NCBI GenBank assembly: GCA_902381685.1
Contig: LR698958.1
Span: forward strand, 2,056,833 to 2,120,832
Source of the DNA: Lachnospiraceae bacterium
Lineage (GTDB): Bacteria > Bacillota > Clostridia > Lachnospirales > Lachnospiraceae
Length of the DNA: 64,000 nucleotides
Reading direction: 5' to 3'
The stretch's first letter is position 1; each line of letters begins with the position of its first letter. Made by a program: the position numbers and the translations under genes. The notes below the pieces were generated by a model, which was given only the letters and a program-made list of their open reading frames with translations, made no database searches and had not been told where the DNA came from. Of the stretch, positions 1 to 7,222 are shown one piece after another.

Positions 1-147
1 TTTTACCTGTTCCAGCGCAGGGTATTGCATTTCATAAGATTTTGGATTTGTTTCTCCTGCATACGCTGTCATCGGCTGCACAACAGAGGTTAAGATTGTA
101 AGTGCCGAAAGTACACCTGAGAAAATTCTTTTTACTGTTTTTTTCAT
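1..147 (-). CDS. N-terminus of a secreted surface protein (partial)
   Basis: Only the first 49 codons lie inside the window and the frame is still open at base 1. They read as a secretion signal: a basic start (MKKTVKRIF), a hydrophobic core, and an AYA-type signal peptidase site near residue 30. Known: Tn1549-like conjugative elements of Lachnospiraceae carry a very large pilin-like surface protein (VaFE/SpaA-type isopeptide repeats) with this sort of leader. I infer the same here from the neighbours (RepA, ParA/B, sigma-like regulators), but the diagnostic repeats are outside the window. It is preceded by a structured leader at 361-420. Confidence 0.55.
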   Translation of the reverse strand, partial: MKKTVKRIFSGVLSALTILTSVVQPMTAYAGETNPKSYEMQYPALEQVK

Positions 148-593
148 ACTTTTCTCTGCCTCTTTTCTATATTTTACTGATACGATGTATTTTATTTCTT
201 TTTTCCAACTCACTCCCTTCTCTAAATCCTGCCTGTTCTCTTTCCAAATCCGTTCCTACTCCAAATTTCCTTTCGCAGCGTTTTCTCTGATAAGGCAGGC
301 AGAATGCCCACTCAATATCAGGTATCACTTTGGTCAGGCAATTCAATTTTCAAGGTACAAAAAAGGGATTTTTTTAAGATTTGTGTTATCCCTTCACTAA
401 TCGCATATTAGAAAAGGGATTTTTTAACTATTCGAGAAAAACTTTTTCATTTTTTTAAAGAAATGCCTCGTAATTTAAAGCAAAATATTTTATAATAATA
501 AAAACACCTTACTCTAAAAATATATTTTTTTAATTTTATAATGCAAAAATTTTAAATCTATTTCAATTCAATATGAAACAATGAGGTAAAAGT
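148..593. other. AT-rich intergenic leader region between divergent genes
   Basis: No gene is seen in these 446 bases. The stretch separates the minus-strand surface protein from the plus-strand nuclease gene and must hold both promoters. On the minus strand the part at 361-420 folds into two mutually exclusive hairpins (separate entry). The part at 430-590 is extremely AT-rich, with several TATAAT-like hexamers (for example at 492-497). No single promoter can be assigned with confidence. Confidence 0.5.
359..420 (-). promoter_or_regulatory. Attenuator-like leader of the surface protein gene
   Basis: Read on the minus strand, ATCCCTT at 414-420 can pair with AAGGGAT at 388-394. This forms a long hairpin with a further CTAAT/ATTAG inner stem. 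The same AAGGGAT can instead pair with a second ATCCCTT at 363-369, which is followed at once by a T run (359-364), giving a classic intrinsic terminator. The two structures cannot coexist, which is attenuator architecture. No leader peptide was identified, and the regulatory reading is inference. Confidence 0.45.
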
Positions 594-1358
594 ATGGAAA
601 AAGAGACTATTTTAAATGAATTAGACGAATTATTGATAGAAGGAAACTCAATACTATCTACAAAATGGACGGAATCAATGGGCATTTATACTTACGTAGA
701 TGAAGAAAATTACTATAGTTGGCGAACTAAAGTATTATCCTTTTTAAAATTATTTCTCTCTATCGAAAGCGACTATATAAATGTATTTTCAGAATTATCA
801 GAATCCTCTTTTTCTAACGCCAATATATGTGTGCAGACTCTTCAAAATATAAAAGAATATATCAAAAAAAATTATATCTCTATTGAGCAGAAAAATAATA
901 TAAAAATAGACGAAATTTTAGACTTGATTTTTACACGTTTTCACAAAATTGCAAGACAATTACAAAGTAGATATAATCACAGAGATACTTTAACTATCGA
1001 TGATGAATATGATGTTCAAGACTTACTTCATGCTCTTTTACAATTATATTTCGATGATATTCGTGCTGAAGAGTGGACTCCCTCTTACGCCGGAAAATGT
1101 GCACGAGTAGATTTTCTATTAAAAAATGAAAAAATCGTCATTGAGGTCAAAAAAACTCGAAAAGGCTTAACCGATAAAGAAATAGGTGATCAACTTATTG
1201 TTGATATTGATCGCTATAAGTCCCATGCAGATTGCCAAAAACTTATTTGTTTTGTTTATGACCCAGAAGCAAGAATTGGAAATCCAATCGGTATTATGAA
1301 AGATCTAAATACTCAACATAATGGATTTGTAACGGTGTATATTAGACCTCTCATATAA
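594..1358 (+). CDS. Orphan DpnII/MboI-like nuclease-fold protein
   Basis: 254 residues. The C-terminal half (about 128-254) matches what I know of the REase_DpnII-MboI domain (PD-(D/E)XK fold): the DEYDVQDLLHALL block at 137-149, EEWTPSYAG at 159-167, then D173, E184 and K186 in RVDFLL..IVIEVKK, which give the D-E-x-K metal-binding signature. The N-terminal 125 residues are helical and unrecognised. No DNA methyltransferase lies beside it, so it is not a standard restriction-modification pair. It is the only plus-strand gene of the element, is more AT-rich than its neighbours, and sits between the surface protein and the regulators, a typical cargo position. A GAGGT Shine-Dalgarno precedes the ATG. 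A defensive or element-competition role is inference; binding without cutting is possible. Confidence 0.7.
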   Translation: MEKETILNELDELLIEGNSILSTKWTESMGIYTYVDEENYYSWRTKVLSFLKLFLSIESDYINVFSELSESSFSNANICVQTLQNIKEYIKKNYISIEQKNNIKIDEILDLIFTRFHKIARQLQSRYNHRDTLTIDDEYDVQDLLHALLQLYFDDIRAEEWTPSYAGKCARVDFLLKNEKIVIEVKKTRKGLTDKEIGDQLIVDIDRYKSHADCQKLICFVYDPEARIGNPIGIMKDLNTQHNGFVTVYIRPLI

Positions 1359-1383
1359 ATAAGGGGATAGTCTCCCCTTATTT
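1357..1383. terminator. Bidirectional terminator between convergent genes
   Basis: AAATAAGGGGA at 1357-1367 pairs with TCCCCTTATTT at 1373-1383 around a 5-base loop. The stem begins inside the stop codon of the nuclease gene and lies 3 bases from the stop of the convergent sigma-like gene. Its A and T arms can serve both strands. Confidence 0.8.
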
Positions 1384-1386
1384 GCT

Positions 1387-1830
1387 CTAAAAAGCACCTC
1401 CTACAATTCCCAAATCATGCAGAATAGAACGCAGTTCTGACAAAATACGTTTTCTTCGATTATAAATAGTCTTCCGGCTACACCCCATAATTTGAGCCGC
1501 ATCTTTGATTGTTACTTCTTCAAAAAATAGCAAATAAATCAAACGGGCATCTTCCTTTGCCAACCGGGCTATTCCTTCCCGTACTTTTGCTTCATACAAC
1601 TTACAAAGTACCGTTTCCTCTGTATCATATTTTTCTTCTTCCAAATCTCCGTATCCATTCAGTGCCTCTAAACTACACACCCTTTGTTTCTTCTGCCTTT
1701 CCATCTGGTATCTTTCTTTTCGTCTGGACTGATACCATTCTAAGTATACTTCTCTGGTCACTTCAATCAGTGAACCGTCGGGCATTCTCAATACATAGCT
1801 TTTTCTCTCTTTTGGCTTTTTCCCTCGCAT
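1387..1830 (-). CDS. Sigma-70 region 4-like regulator (Tn1549 type)
   Basis: 147 residues, strongly basic. Residues about 90-135 form a sigma-region-4/HTH unit (LIYLLFFEEVTIKDAAQIMG, then CSRKTIYNRRKRIL), the usual fold for binding a -35 element. The N-terminal 60 residues (KERKSYVLRMPDGSLIEV) match the class of short sigma-like proteins in Tn1549/CTn-type elements. An AGGAGG Shine-Dalgarno lies 9 bases ahead of the ATG. It follows a second sigma-like gene with a 16-base gap, so the two are probably cotranscribed. It likely regulates transfer or excision genes; the target cannot be read from sequence. Confidence 0.7.
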   Translation of the reverse strand: MRGKKPKERKSYVLRMPDGSLIEVTREVYLEWYQSRRKERYQMERQKKQRVCSLEALNGYGDLEEEKYDTEETVLCKLYEAKVREGIARLAKEDARLIYLLFFEEVTIKDAAQIMGCSRKTIYNRRKRILSELRSILHDLGIVGGAF

Positions 1831-1846
1831 TCAGTTTTTCCTCCTC

Positions 1847-2464
1847 TTATACAGCCTCTTTCCATTCCATACATTTTTTACGAAGCCGTGTGACTGCTCT
1901 TGTCAGGATTTTTGATACGGCGGCATGAGAAACACCGAGTTTTTCTGCAATTTCACTTTGAGATTTCTGCTCCCAAAAATACTCGAAAACTACTTCTTTC
2001 TGCCGTTCTGTCAGTAATCCAAGTAATTCCTGTATCATTTCTTTCCTTATCGCTGTTTCCAAAACAGTTGCTTCTAAAGAACCCAAAACTCCCCATTCTT
2101 CTGAAACTGCACTATAAGAAATGCTTTTTCTCTGTTGCCTTGTTTCCAGATTTCGATTGATACGATCTTCACCCTCTAAAATTAAGCGAAGATACCAAGC
2201 CTCTTTTTCAAACCATTGCTCTGAAATTTCATTTTGTTCCATCTCATAGCGATAATTCTGACAATCCCAAATAGGAAATACCGTTGCAAGACCAGATATT
2301 TCATAAAGGGCATATCCATTTTGATAAACGGAAATTTTTACATTCGTAGCAATGCTTTTTGACACAAATATTGTGCCATGTGTTTTTAAATACTTTGCAG
2401 TTGGGTAATTTTCTTCCAGAACTGGAACCGGCATGAAATGTTTTAATTCCGCTAATGTAAGCAT
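1847..2464 (-). CDS. Sigma-70 family regulator with C-terminal HTH
   Basis: About 205 residues from the ATG at 2464, chosen over an upstream TTG because AGGTGG sits 7 bases before it. The last 65 residues are a sigma region 4: a LLTERQKEVVFEYFWEQ helix followed by SQSEIAEKLGVSHAAVSKIL, a clear recognition helix. The first 110 residues (a beta-rich stretch with WDCQNYRYEME) match no sigma region 2, so this is not a complete sigma factor. Similar proteins occur in Tn1549-like elements. The position upstream of the other sigma-like gene suggests a two-gene regulatory unit. Confidence 0.65.
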   Translation of the reverse strand: MLTLAELKHFMPVPVLEENYPTAKYLKTHGTIFVSKSIATNVKISVYQNGYALYEISGLATVFPIWDCQNYRYEMEQNEISEQWFEKEAWYLRLILEGEDRINRNLETRQQRKSISYSAVSEEWGVLGSLEATVLETAIRKEMIQELLGLLTERQKEVVFEYFWEQKSQSEIAEKLGVSHAAVSKILTRAVTRLRKKCMEWKEAV

Positions 2465-2642
2465 ATTCTGACCACCTTTCAACGGGCAGCCAGAAATACC
2501 AGATTGAATGTGTGTTAAGGCAATAGAAAACAGCCCCAGACATACCCGTTTTTTTTAACGGGACTGGAACCTTCCATAGCCCTCTGTTTCTCACTTACTG
2601 GATTTCTTACGCTTAGTGTAACAGTTTCGCTTACTATTTTCC

Positions 2643-3044
2643 TCAACGGGTGTGTAGAACCTGACTACTCTTATCCGTAGAAATTTTTAAACGGTTTTTC
2701 TCCATACTTTCGATCAAGGCATTCATGGTATGCTTTAAAATCTCCTGCTCATTTTCCTTCAATTCCTGTACTCTGCTGGAAAATGCAGATACCCATATCT
2801 TTGTTTCATTTACCTCTGTGCTTACTCCAAGCAGCGTATTTGCATCTACCCCAAGAGCCTTTACAATTTTTTGCAAAATTCCCACTGACATTGCCATCTG
2901 TCCCCCTTCAATACGGCTGATCGTATTGGTACTGACACCGGATTTCTCAGCAAGAATTTCCTGTGAAAATTCCCTTTCCTTCCGACACTCCCGAATACGA
3001 TTTCCTAAGATGATTAACTCCTGTGATACTGCCCGGTTCCCCAA
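2643..3044 (-). CDS. XRE-family transcriptional regulator
   Basis: About 133 residues. An HTH_3 domain covers roughly residues 10-65 (LGNRIRECRKEREFSQEILA, then SGVSTNTISRIEGG). The C-terminal half is a helical tail (ELKENEQEILKHTMNAL) that may dimerise. I chose the TTG at 3044 because AAAGGAGG stands 7 bases upstream; an ATG at 3086 is possible but has no good ribosome site. It begins just after the terminator of the rep/par operon. It is probably the element's maintenance or transfer repressor (inference). Confidence 0.7.
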   Translation of the reverse strand: MGNRAVSQELIILGNRIRECRKEREFSQEILAEKSGVSTNTISRIEGGQMAMSVGILQKIVKALGVDANTLLGVSTEVNETKIWVSAFSSRVQELKENEQEILKHTMNALIESMEKNRLKISTDKSSQVLHTR

Positions 3045-3109
3045 AATAGTCCCTCCTTTCTTTTCCAAAATCTTACCTTGCGCCATGATGTCGTAAAGTT
3101 CCAAAACGC

Positions 3110-3135
3110 AAAAAGGCAGCCATTTTCAGGCTGCC
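3110..3135 (-). terminator. Intrinsic terminator of the rep/par operon
   Basis: On the minus strand, GGCAGCC (3129-3135) pairs with GGCTGCC (3115-3121) around a 7-base loop, followed by five Ts (3110-3114). It lies 26 bases after the DUF6050 stop codon. Confidence 0.85.
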
Positions 3136-3160
3136 AAACATGCTCAACTCTTATCATCTT

Positions 3161-3484
3161 CTACTTTATCAACTTTTTTATTGCTTTATAAAGTTGTAAT
3201 ACCATAAAAACAAACAATAAAAAAAGTTTCCACACTAATACAACTCCCCCTATTATGCCTCCAATCAGCATTTGAAACACCAACATGGCAATCGTGCTTC
3301 CCACATCTCTCTTTCGTGGAACAATCCATATCTGCATCTTACGGATTCCAAAAGGAATCCCTACCAGTATCCATAACTTTAAATAATCACAGTTTCCTCC
3401 TTCTACACAAAATGGATAAAAAATCACTGTCCACAATAACACCTCTGTCACAAAAATCATACGGCAAAAAATTTCCTGCCTCAT
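3161..3484 (-). CDS. DUF6050-like small membrane protein of the element
   Basis: 107 residues from the ATG at 3484, chosen because the GGAGG inside the end of repA lies 9 bases upstream; the genes overlap by 4 bases (ATGA). There are three hydrophobic segments: about 8-26, 37-48 with IPFGIRKMQIWIVP between segments, and 66-98. The WILVGIPFGIRK and LIGGIIGGVVLVWK blocks are those I associate with DUF6050, a family found after repA in conjugative elements of Clostridia. Its function is unknown. As last gene of the rep/par operon it may act at the membrane during maintenance or transfer. Confidence 0.6.
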   Translation of the reverse strand: MRQEIFCRMIFVTEVLLWTVIFYPFCVEGGNCDYLKLWILVGIPFGIRKMQIWIVPRKRDVGSTIAMLVFQMLIGGIIGGVVLVWKLFLLFVFMVLQLYKAIKKLIK

Positions 3485-4722
3485 TTTCCCCATCCTCCTC
3501 CGTATAAATCATGGTTTACTTCTGCCTGATAGTAATGATTGATTGTCAAAACGGAATTATAAAGTGCTGTTAAAAGATAGGACTTAATGTTCCCGACTTT
3601 CGTTGTATTTTTATTCAGGCAAAGACCGACATACTCAATATGGGCATGTGTCAATTTCATAAACTGGCTTTTTACCAGTGATACTAATTTATCTTCTCCG
3701 GCAATCCGAATTTTTCCCTGATCCGGCATTACCATAACTTCTACCATCAATTCCACCAACTCATCAACTTCTTCTCTTGCATGTGGGGTATCATTCCGGA
3801 AACACTCATACGAAATGTTTTCCCGAATTATTTCCCGGTATGTATTCCTCTGCTCAATCTCATCTATCGTTTTTTCTTTTTCCGGACAGATAAGATTTGA
3901 TAGGATACTACTACTCTCTGTTTCATTATTCTCTGTCTTGTTAATATCAGTATTATTAGATTGTGATTTTGGACATTCTTGAATTGTGGTTTTCACAACT
4001 CCTGAATTGTGATTTTCATCATTCTTGAATTGTGATTTTGGATATTCCTGAATTGTGGTTTTCACAACTCTTGAATTGTGATTTTCACAATTCTGGAAGT
4101 TTTCTTCCCCAATCCCCTCATTTTCCTGCATTTTTATCTCCATATTTTCTAAAATTTCCTTCCCATCACTCAAATACGGCTCCTTTTCCAACCATTCTGT
4201 TTCTATGTCTATGGGTTCCGCATCTTCTGAATTGTGATTTTCATCATTCTTGAATTGTGATTTTGGAAACTCTTGAATTGTGGTTTTCACAACTCCTGAA
4301 TTGTGATTTTCACAATTCTGCAAATCTGATGTATCACTATTTTCTTCATCATTTTTCTGAACCAAGAAATTCTTTACATAAATTACATTTGGTCTGCCAA
4401 GTCCCAACCGCTTTTTTTCAATCAACCCAATCCCTTTTTCACTGTCCAGTTCTTTCAGAAGTTTTACCGCTTTTTGCGTTCCACAGTTTAATAACTCTGC
4501 AATTTCTTCTATGGTAAAAATAATATATACCCGTTCTTCTTCGTCCAGCCAATGATTTTTCATGCTGAGGCTCATACGGTCTAATAATAGACCGTAGAGT
4601 ACTTTTGCTTCACAGGAAAGTTCTTTAAAGCATTCTGCAGTGAACAGAATTTTAGGAACACGGTAAAAACTGTACTGCTCTGCCTCCATTCCCCTATAAT
4701 AATCAAATTGTATCTTCTCCAT
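3481..4722 (-). CDS. repA: RepA_N-type replication initiator
   Basis: 413 residues. Residues about 1-110 are a RepA_N winged-helix domain (YRVPKILFT, AKVLYGLLLDRMSLS, FTIEEIAELLNCGTQKAVKLL). The end (about 290-413) is a separate helical DUF6017-like domain (ARLEVDEL-type helices, HIEYVGLCLNKNT). Between them lies a low-complexity linker built of reiterated KTTIQE, KSQFKN and ENHNS peptides. That linker is encoded by 23-bp DNA repeats that probably form the origin. Start at ATG 4722 with AGGAGG 9 bases upstream, overlapping parB by 20 bases. Known: RepA_N initiators replicate many Firmicute plasmids and have been found in conjugative elements. This points to an element that can replicate after excision. 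Confidence 0.85.
   Translation of the reverse strand: MEKIQFDYYRGMEAEQYSFYRVPKILFTAECFKELSCEAKVLYGLLLDRMSLSMKNHWLDEEERVYIIFTIEEIAELLNCGTQKAVKLLKELDSEKGIGLIEKKRLGLGRPNVIYVKNFLVQKNDEENSDTSDLQNCENHNSGVVKTTIQEFPKSQFKNDENHNSEDAEPIDIETEWLEKEPYLSDGKEILENMEIKMQENEGIGEENFQNCENHNSRVVKTTIQEYPKSQFKNDENHNSGVVKTTIQECPKSQSNNTDINKTENNETESSSILSNLICPEKEKTIDEIEQRNTYREIIRENISYECFRNDTPHAREEVDELVELMVEVMVMPDQGKIRIAGEDKLVSLVKSQFMKLTHAHIEYVGLCLNKNTTKVGNIKSYLLTALYNSVLTINHYYQAEVNHDLYGGGWGK
3958..4320. repeat. Two arrays of 23-bp iteron-like repeats inside repA (putative origin)
   Basis: The plus-strand unit begins GAATTGTG(A/G)TTTT and recurs with exact 23-bp spacing at 3981, 4004, 4027, 4050 and 4073, with a degenerate copy at about 3958. 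It recurs again at 4229, 4252, 4275 and 4298. The last copy of each array (4073 and 4298) is a perfect inverted repeat: GAATTGTG, 5-base centre, CACAATTC. Because 23 is not a multiple of three, consecutive copies are read in different frames and give three alternating peptides. Known: RepA_N plasmids carry their origin iterons within the rep gene. Confidence 0.8.
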
Positions 4723-5608
4723 GCTCCAATTCCTCCTCTCTGCCATTTTTCCATTCTTCCAGCAAGGTATAAATTACATTCTCTATCTCTTGTTTTGTAT
4801 ATGCAGGTGGAAAATAACTGCTGATTTTCTTCGCCGAAATCGTCACTCCATTCCCGCTATTTTTCTTTTTTAATAACAGTCCATATATGGCATTTCCGTC
4901 CAGTTTTTTCTCTTCACTAAACATCTTGATTGCTTCTGCCTGCGCCGCTGTTGGCATGATTTCACAATTTCTCACTGCCTCCAAAACAAGCTCCTGTTCT
5001 TCCCTTGTAAGATAAGACAGTTTTTCTCCTACAATCATAGGAACTTTCTTCACATCAACAAGGTCTAACAATCCGCTGATCAAATTTGCCAGACGAATAT
5101 ACCTCTGAACGGTTCTTCCGCTGTCACCTGCAGTTTCTCCTACCATTTCAGCAGTATATTTTTCCCCTTTACTTCCCTGATGTTTCAGTGCCTCATACTT
5201 CATTTTATAAGCGAAGGCTTTTTCACTTGGCAGAATATCCTCTCTTTGGATATTGGTATCCACCATAATCACCGTCGCAGTATCATCATCTATATCCCGA
5301 ATAATGACAGGCATTTCCTCTAACCCGGCAAGTTCACATGCTCTCCACCTGCGGTGTCCCGCTACTACCTCATATCCGCCATCTGGATAAGGGCGGACGA
5401 TCCCCGGCATCAAAATCCCATATTGCTTGACGCTCTCTACGGTTTCTTCCATTTTTTCATCGTCCTGCACATGAAACGGGTGATTTTTAAATGGGTGCAG
5501 CAAATCAATCGGAACAGAAGTGACTACCTCACCACTTACTGTTTCTTCCTTACCAAACAAATCATCAAAAGAAGAAAGTTTTACTTTTTCTGCGCTCTTA
5601 CTCCTCAT
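4703..5608 (-). CDS. parB: ParB/Spo0J-family partition protein
   Basis: 301 residues. The N-terminal ParB/sulfiredoxin-like domain at about 30-120 includes GGYEVVAGHRRWRACELAG (the CTPase/clamp core) and IMVDTNIQREDILPSEKAFA. It is followed by an HTH at about 135-170 (VGETAGDSGRTVQRYIRL). The ATG at 5608 is chosen over a TTG 6 bases upstream because GGAGGTG sits 7 bases ahead. It overlaps parA by 11 bases and repA by 20. It should bind a centromere-like site on the element and work with ParA in segregation. No parS-like palindrome was identified here; the repA repeats are an alternative binding target. Confidence 0.9.
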   Translation of the reverse strand: MRSKSAEKVKLSSFDDLFGKEETVSGEVVTSVPIDLLHPFKNHPFHVQDDEKMEETVESVKQYGILMPGIVRPYPDGGYEVVAGHRRWRACELAGLEEMPVIIRDIDDDTATVIMVDTNIQREDILPSEKAFAYKMKYEALKHQGSKGEKYTAEMVGETAGDSGRTVQRYIRLANLISGLLDLVDVKKVPMIVGEKLSYLTREEQELVLEAVRNCEIMPTAAQAEAIKMFSEEKKLDGNAIYGLLLKKKNSGNGVTISAKKISSYFPPAYTKQEIENVIYTLLEEWKNGREEELEHGEDTI

Positions 5609-6383
5609 ATGCAAGCACCTCCTCTGTCAGAGAAATATATCCTTTTGCTACTATCCCTTTCGGATCATGCAGATAAATACTCTTTCCTTCTGCTGTTGTT
5701 TCTGCAGCCCGAACAGACAGAGGAATACAATTCTTAAAAATATGTACTCTTGTTCCGTATACCTGCCGGATTTGTTCGGCTATATCTCTTGCAAAATTTG
5801 TCCTTCGGTCAACCTTTGTAAATAAAATTCCCATAATAGAAAGCTGGGGATTTAATTTTCTGTGTACTCTCCCAATCGTTTTAATCAACTGCTGAAGTCC
5901 TTTTACCGGAAGATACGCTGCTTCTACCGGGATCAACACATAATCCGACGCTACCAGCGCATTGATTGTGATCATTCCCAGTGACGGCATACAATCAATC
6001 AGAATATAGTCATACTCTGCCTTTACCGTATCAAGATATTGTTTTAATATCATTTCTCTGCTCATCACATTCACCAGCGCAGTTTCTAATCCTGCCAGTT
6101 CAATATTTGCCGGAATAAAGGCAATGCCTTCATCATGCCAGATAATCCCCTCATTTGGTTCAACATCTTCATCATTGATTACTTTTTCCATGATTGTTAC
6201 TAAGGTAACTTCCAACTCGTCCGGCTCCTGTATCCCTAAACTTGCAGCCATACTTCCCTGTGCGTCGGCTTCTATTAAAAGAACTCTTTTTCCTTCTCTT
6301 GCTAAGCCAATCCCTAAATTGACACAAGTTGTTGTCTTTCCAACTCCACCTTTTTGATTTGCGATTGCGATTACTTTACACAT
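5598..6383 (-). CDS. parA: ParA/Soj-family partition ATPase
   Basis: 261 residues. It has a deviant Walker A, KGGVGKTTT at residues 10-18, a switch I-like DAQGSM at about 40-45, and Walker B ILIDCMPS at about 127-134. It is a cytosolic ATPase that moves ParB-bound DNA over the nucleoid. The start ATG lies 2 bases after the preceding small gene. Its place between DUF3970 and parB, with repA next, is the standard partition/replication operon of Tn1549-like elements, so it is the element's own ParA and not the chromosomal Soj. Confidence 0.93.
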   Translation of the reverse strand: MCKVIAIANQKGGVGKTTTCVNLGIGLAREGKRVLLIEADAQGSMAASLGIQEPDELEVTLVTIMEKVINDEDVEPNEGIIWHDEGIAFIPANIELAGLETALVNVMSREMILKQYLDTVKAEYDYILIDCMPSLGMITINALVASDYVLIPVEAAYLPVKGLQQLIKTIGRVHRKLNPQLSIMGILFTKVDRRTNFARDIAEQIRQVYGTRVHIFKNCIPLSVRAAETTAEGKSIYLHDPKGIVAKGYISLTEEVLAYEE

Positions 6384-6385
6384 AC

Positions 6386-6559
6386 TTATCTTCCGCCTTT
6401 CTTTTCTTCTATCTCTGCGTACATACGAAAATATTTTGTAGTTCCTTTATTGGAAAGCAGGTCAGATACCTGCAGCACCGCTATCTGAGGGTGCTGCTCC
6501 AACTTTTCCCGAAACCATCGAATATCTGATTTTGTTCCCTGAACTCTGACTTTTAACAT
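6386..6559 (-). CDS. DUF3970-like small protein
   Basis: 57 residues. It begins MLKVRVQGTKSDIRWFREKL and ends IEEKKGGR. The pattern of a short beta strand, a helix, then LLSNKGTTKYFRMYAEI, matches DUF3970, a small cytosolic family carried by conjugative elements. A GGAGAAG ribosome site stands just before the ATG. It fills the gap between the DUF6075 gene (12 bases away) and parA (2 bases), so it is surely cotranscribed with them. Function unknown. Confidence 0.75.
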   Translation of the reverse strand: MLKVRVQGTKSDIRWFREKLEQHPQIAVLQVSDLLSNKGTTKYFRMYAEIEEKKGGR

Positions 6560-6571
6560 GCTTCTTCTCCT

Positions 6572-7006
6572 CTAAAAGCAATATTCCGGATAACGAATTT
6601 TGATTGCCTCCCAAAAGTATCTCGCATACCCACAGCAAAATAACTCCTCTGGTGTATATCCTGCATACTCCTGTAATTTTCCTTCTTCACTTTCATAATC
6701 ATATACGCTTGGCGTACCATTACAGTATAAATTAAAAGCCATACGGACAATCCTTACGCTGCCACTGGTCTGCCAGCCTTCTTGAAGACATTCTGTCTTT
6801 ACATATCCTGTTCTCAAATCGTAAATACGATCTATATTGACTCTTGTATCTTCACTAATCCCAAGACAATAAATCAAGGCTTTGTGATACACATCTTGAC
6901 GACGGCATTTTTTCATATATGTTTGATAAAATTCTTTGTGTTTCTCATTTTTGAAGATAATTGTGTTTGTAATTTCTGTTTCTGCTCTTAACGCTGTGTT
7001 ATTCAT
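6572..7006 (-). CDS. DUF6075-like protein, first gene of the rep/par operon
   Basis: 144 residues from the ATG at 7006, preceded by GGAGGG at a good distance. The sequence (KHKEFYQTYMKKC, KALIYCLGISEDTR, TGYVKTECLQEGWQTSGS, ELFCCGYARYFWEAIKIRYP) matches the DUF6075 family as I know it from Tn1549-like elements. It is cytosolic with no membrane segment. The family has no assigned biochemical role. Being the most terminal gene at this element end and the first of its operon, it is probably expressed early with the partition genes. Confidence 0.65.
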   Translation of the reverse strand: MNNTALRAETEITNTIIFKNEKHKEFYQTYMKKCRRQDVYHKALIYCLGISEDTRVNIDRIYDLRTGYVKTECLQEGWQTSGSVRIVRMAFNLYCNGTPSVYDYESEEGKLQEYAGYTPEELFCCGYARYFWEAIKIRYPEYCF

Positions 7007-7040
7007 GTTTTTCCCTCCATTTTGAAATTCTTGACCATAA

Positions 7041-7082
7041 CAAAAAGGACACTTCTCTAAAATTTCTCTTAGAAAAGTGTCC
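7041..7082 (-). terminator. Terminator-like hairpin inside the element end
   Basis: On the minus strand a 14-base arm (7069-7082) pairs with 7047-7060, with a single G-T wobble and an 8-base loop. A T run (7042-7046) follows. It lies between lysS and the first element gene, in the direction of lysS transcription, so it would stop chromosomal readthrough into the rep/par operon. Confidence 0.7.
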
Positions 7083-7159
7083 TCATAGTACAAAAATATT
7101 GCTTTGGCTTTATTGGACTATTTAAAATCATTTATTTTAGCCCATTAAGGAGGTTCAAT

Positions 7160-7181
7160 TTGTCGTACCCTTGTCGTACTC
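7160..7181. repeat. Tandem 11-bp direct repeats at the element end
   Basis: Two head-to-tail 11-bp units, TTGTCGTACCC and TTGTCGTACTC, differ at one base. They lie about 40 bases from the lysS stop codon. Known: tyrosine integrases of the Tn916/Tn1549 group bind short direct repeats just inside the element ends. I infer integrase arm sites; the attachment core itself cannot be defined without the other end. Confidence 0.45.
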
Positions 7182-7222
7182 CATACCAAAAAGTCCATAT
7201 TTTTAAATCTTATATTAGATTT

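Noticed and set aside
2545..2562. Terminator from the CCCGTT/AACGGG inverted repeat
   Set aside because: The stem is six base pairs and no T run follows on the minus strand. It could be a weak site only, so it is not listed.
3958..4320. CRISPR-like regularly spaced repeats
   Set aside because: The period is 23 bp with no unique spacers of 30 bases, and the whole stretch lies in the repA reading frame. No cas genes are near.
1..7200. Prophage or insertion sequence
   Set aside because: No phage structural genes or transposase are visible. RepA_N, ParA/B, DUF6050/6075/3970 and sigma-like genes fit a Tn1549-like conjugative element better.
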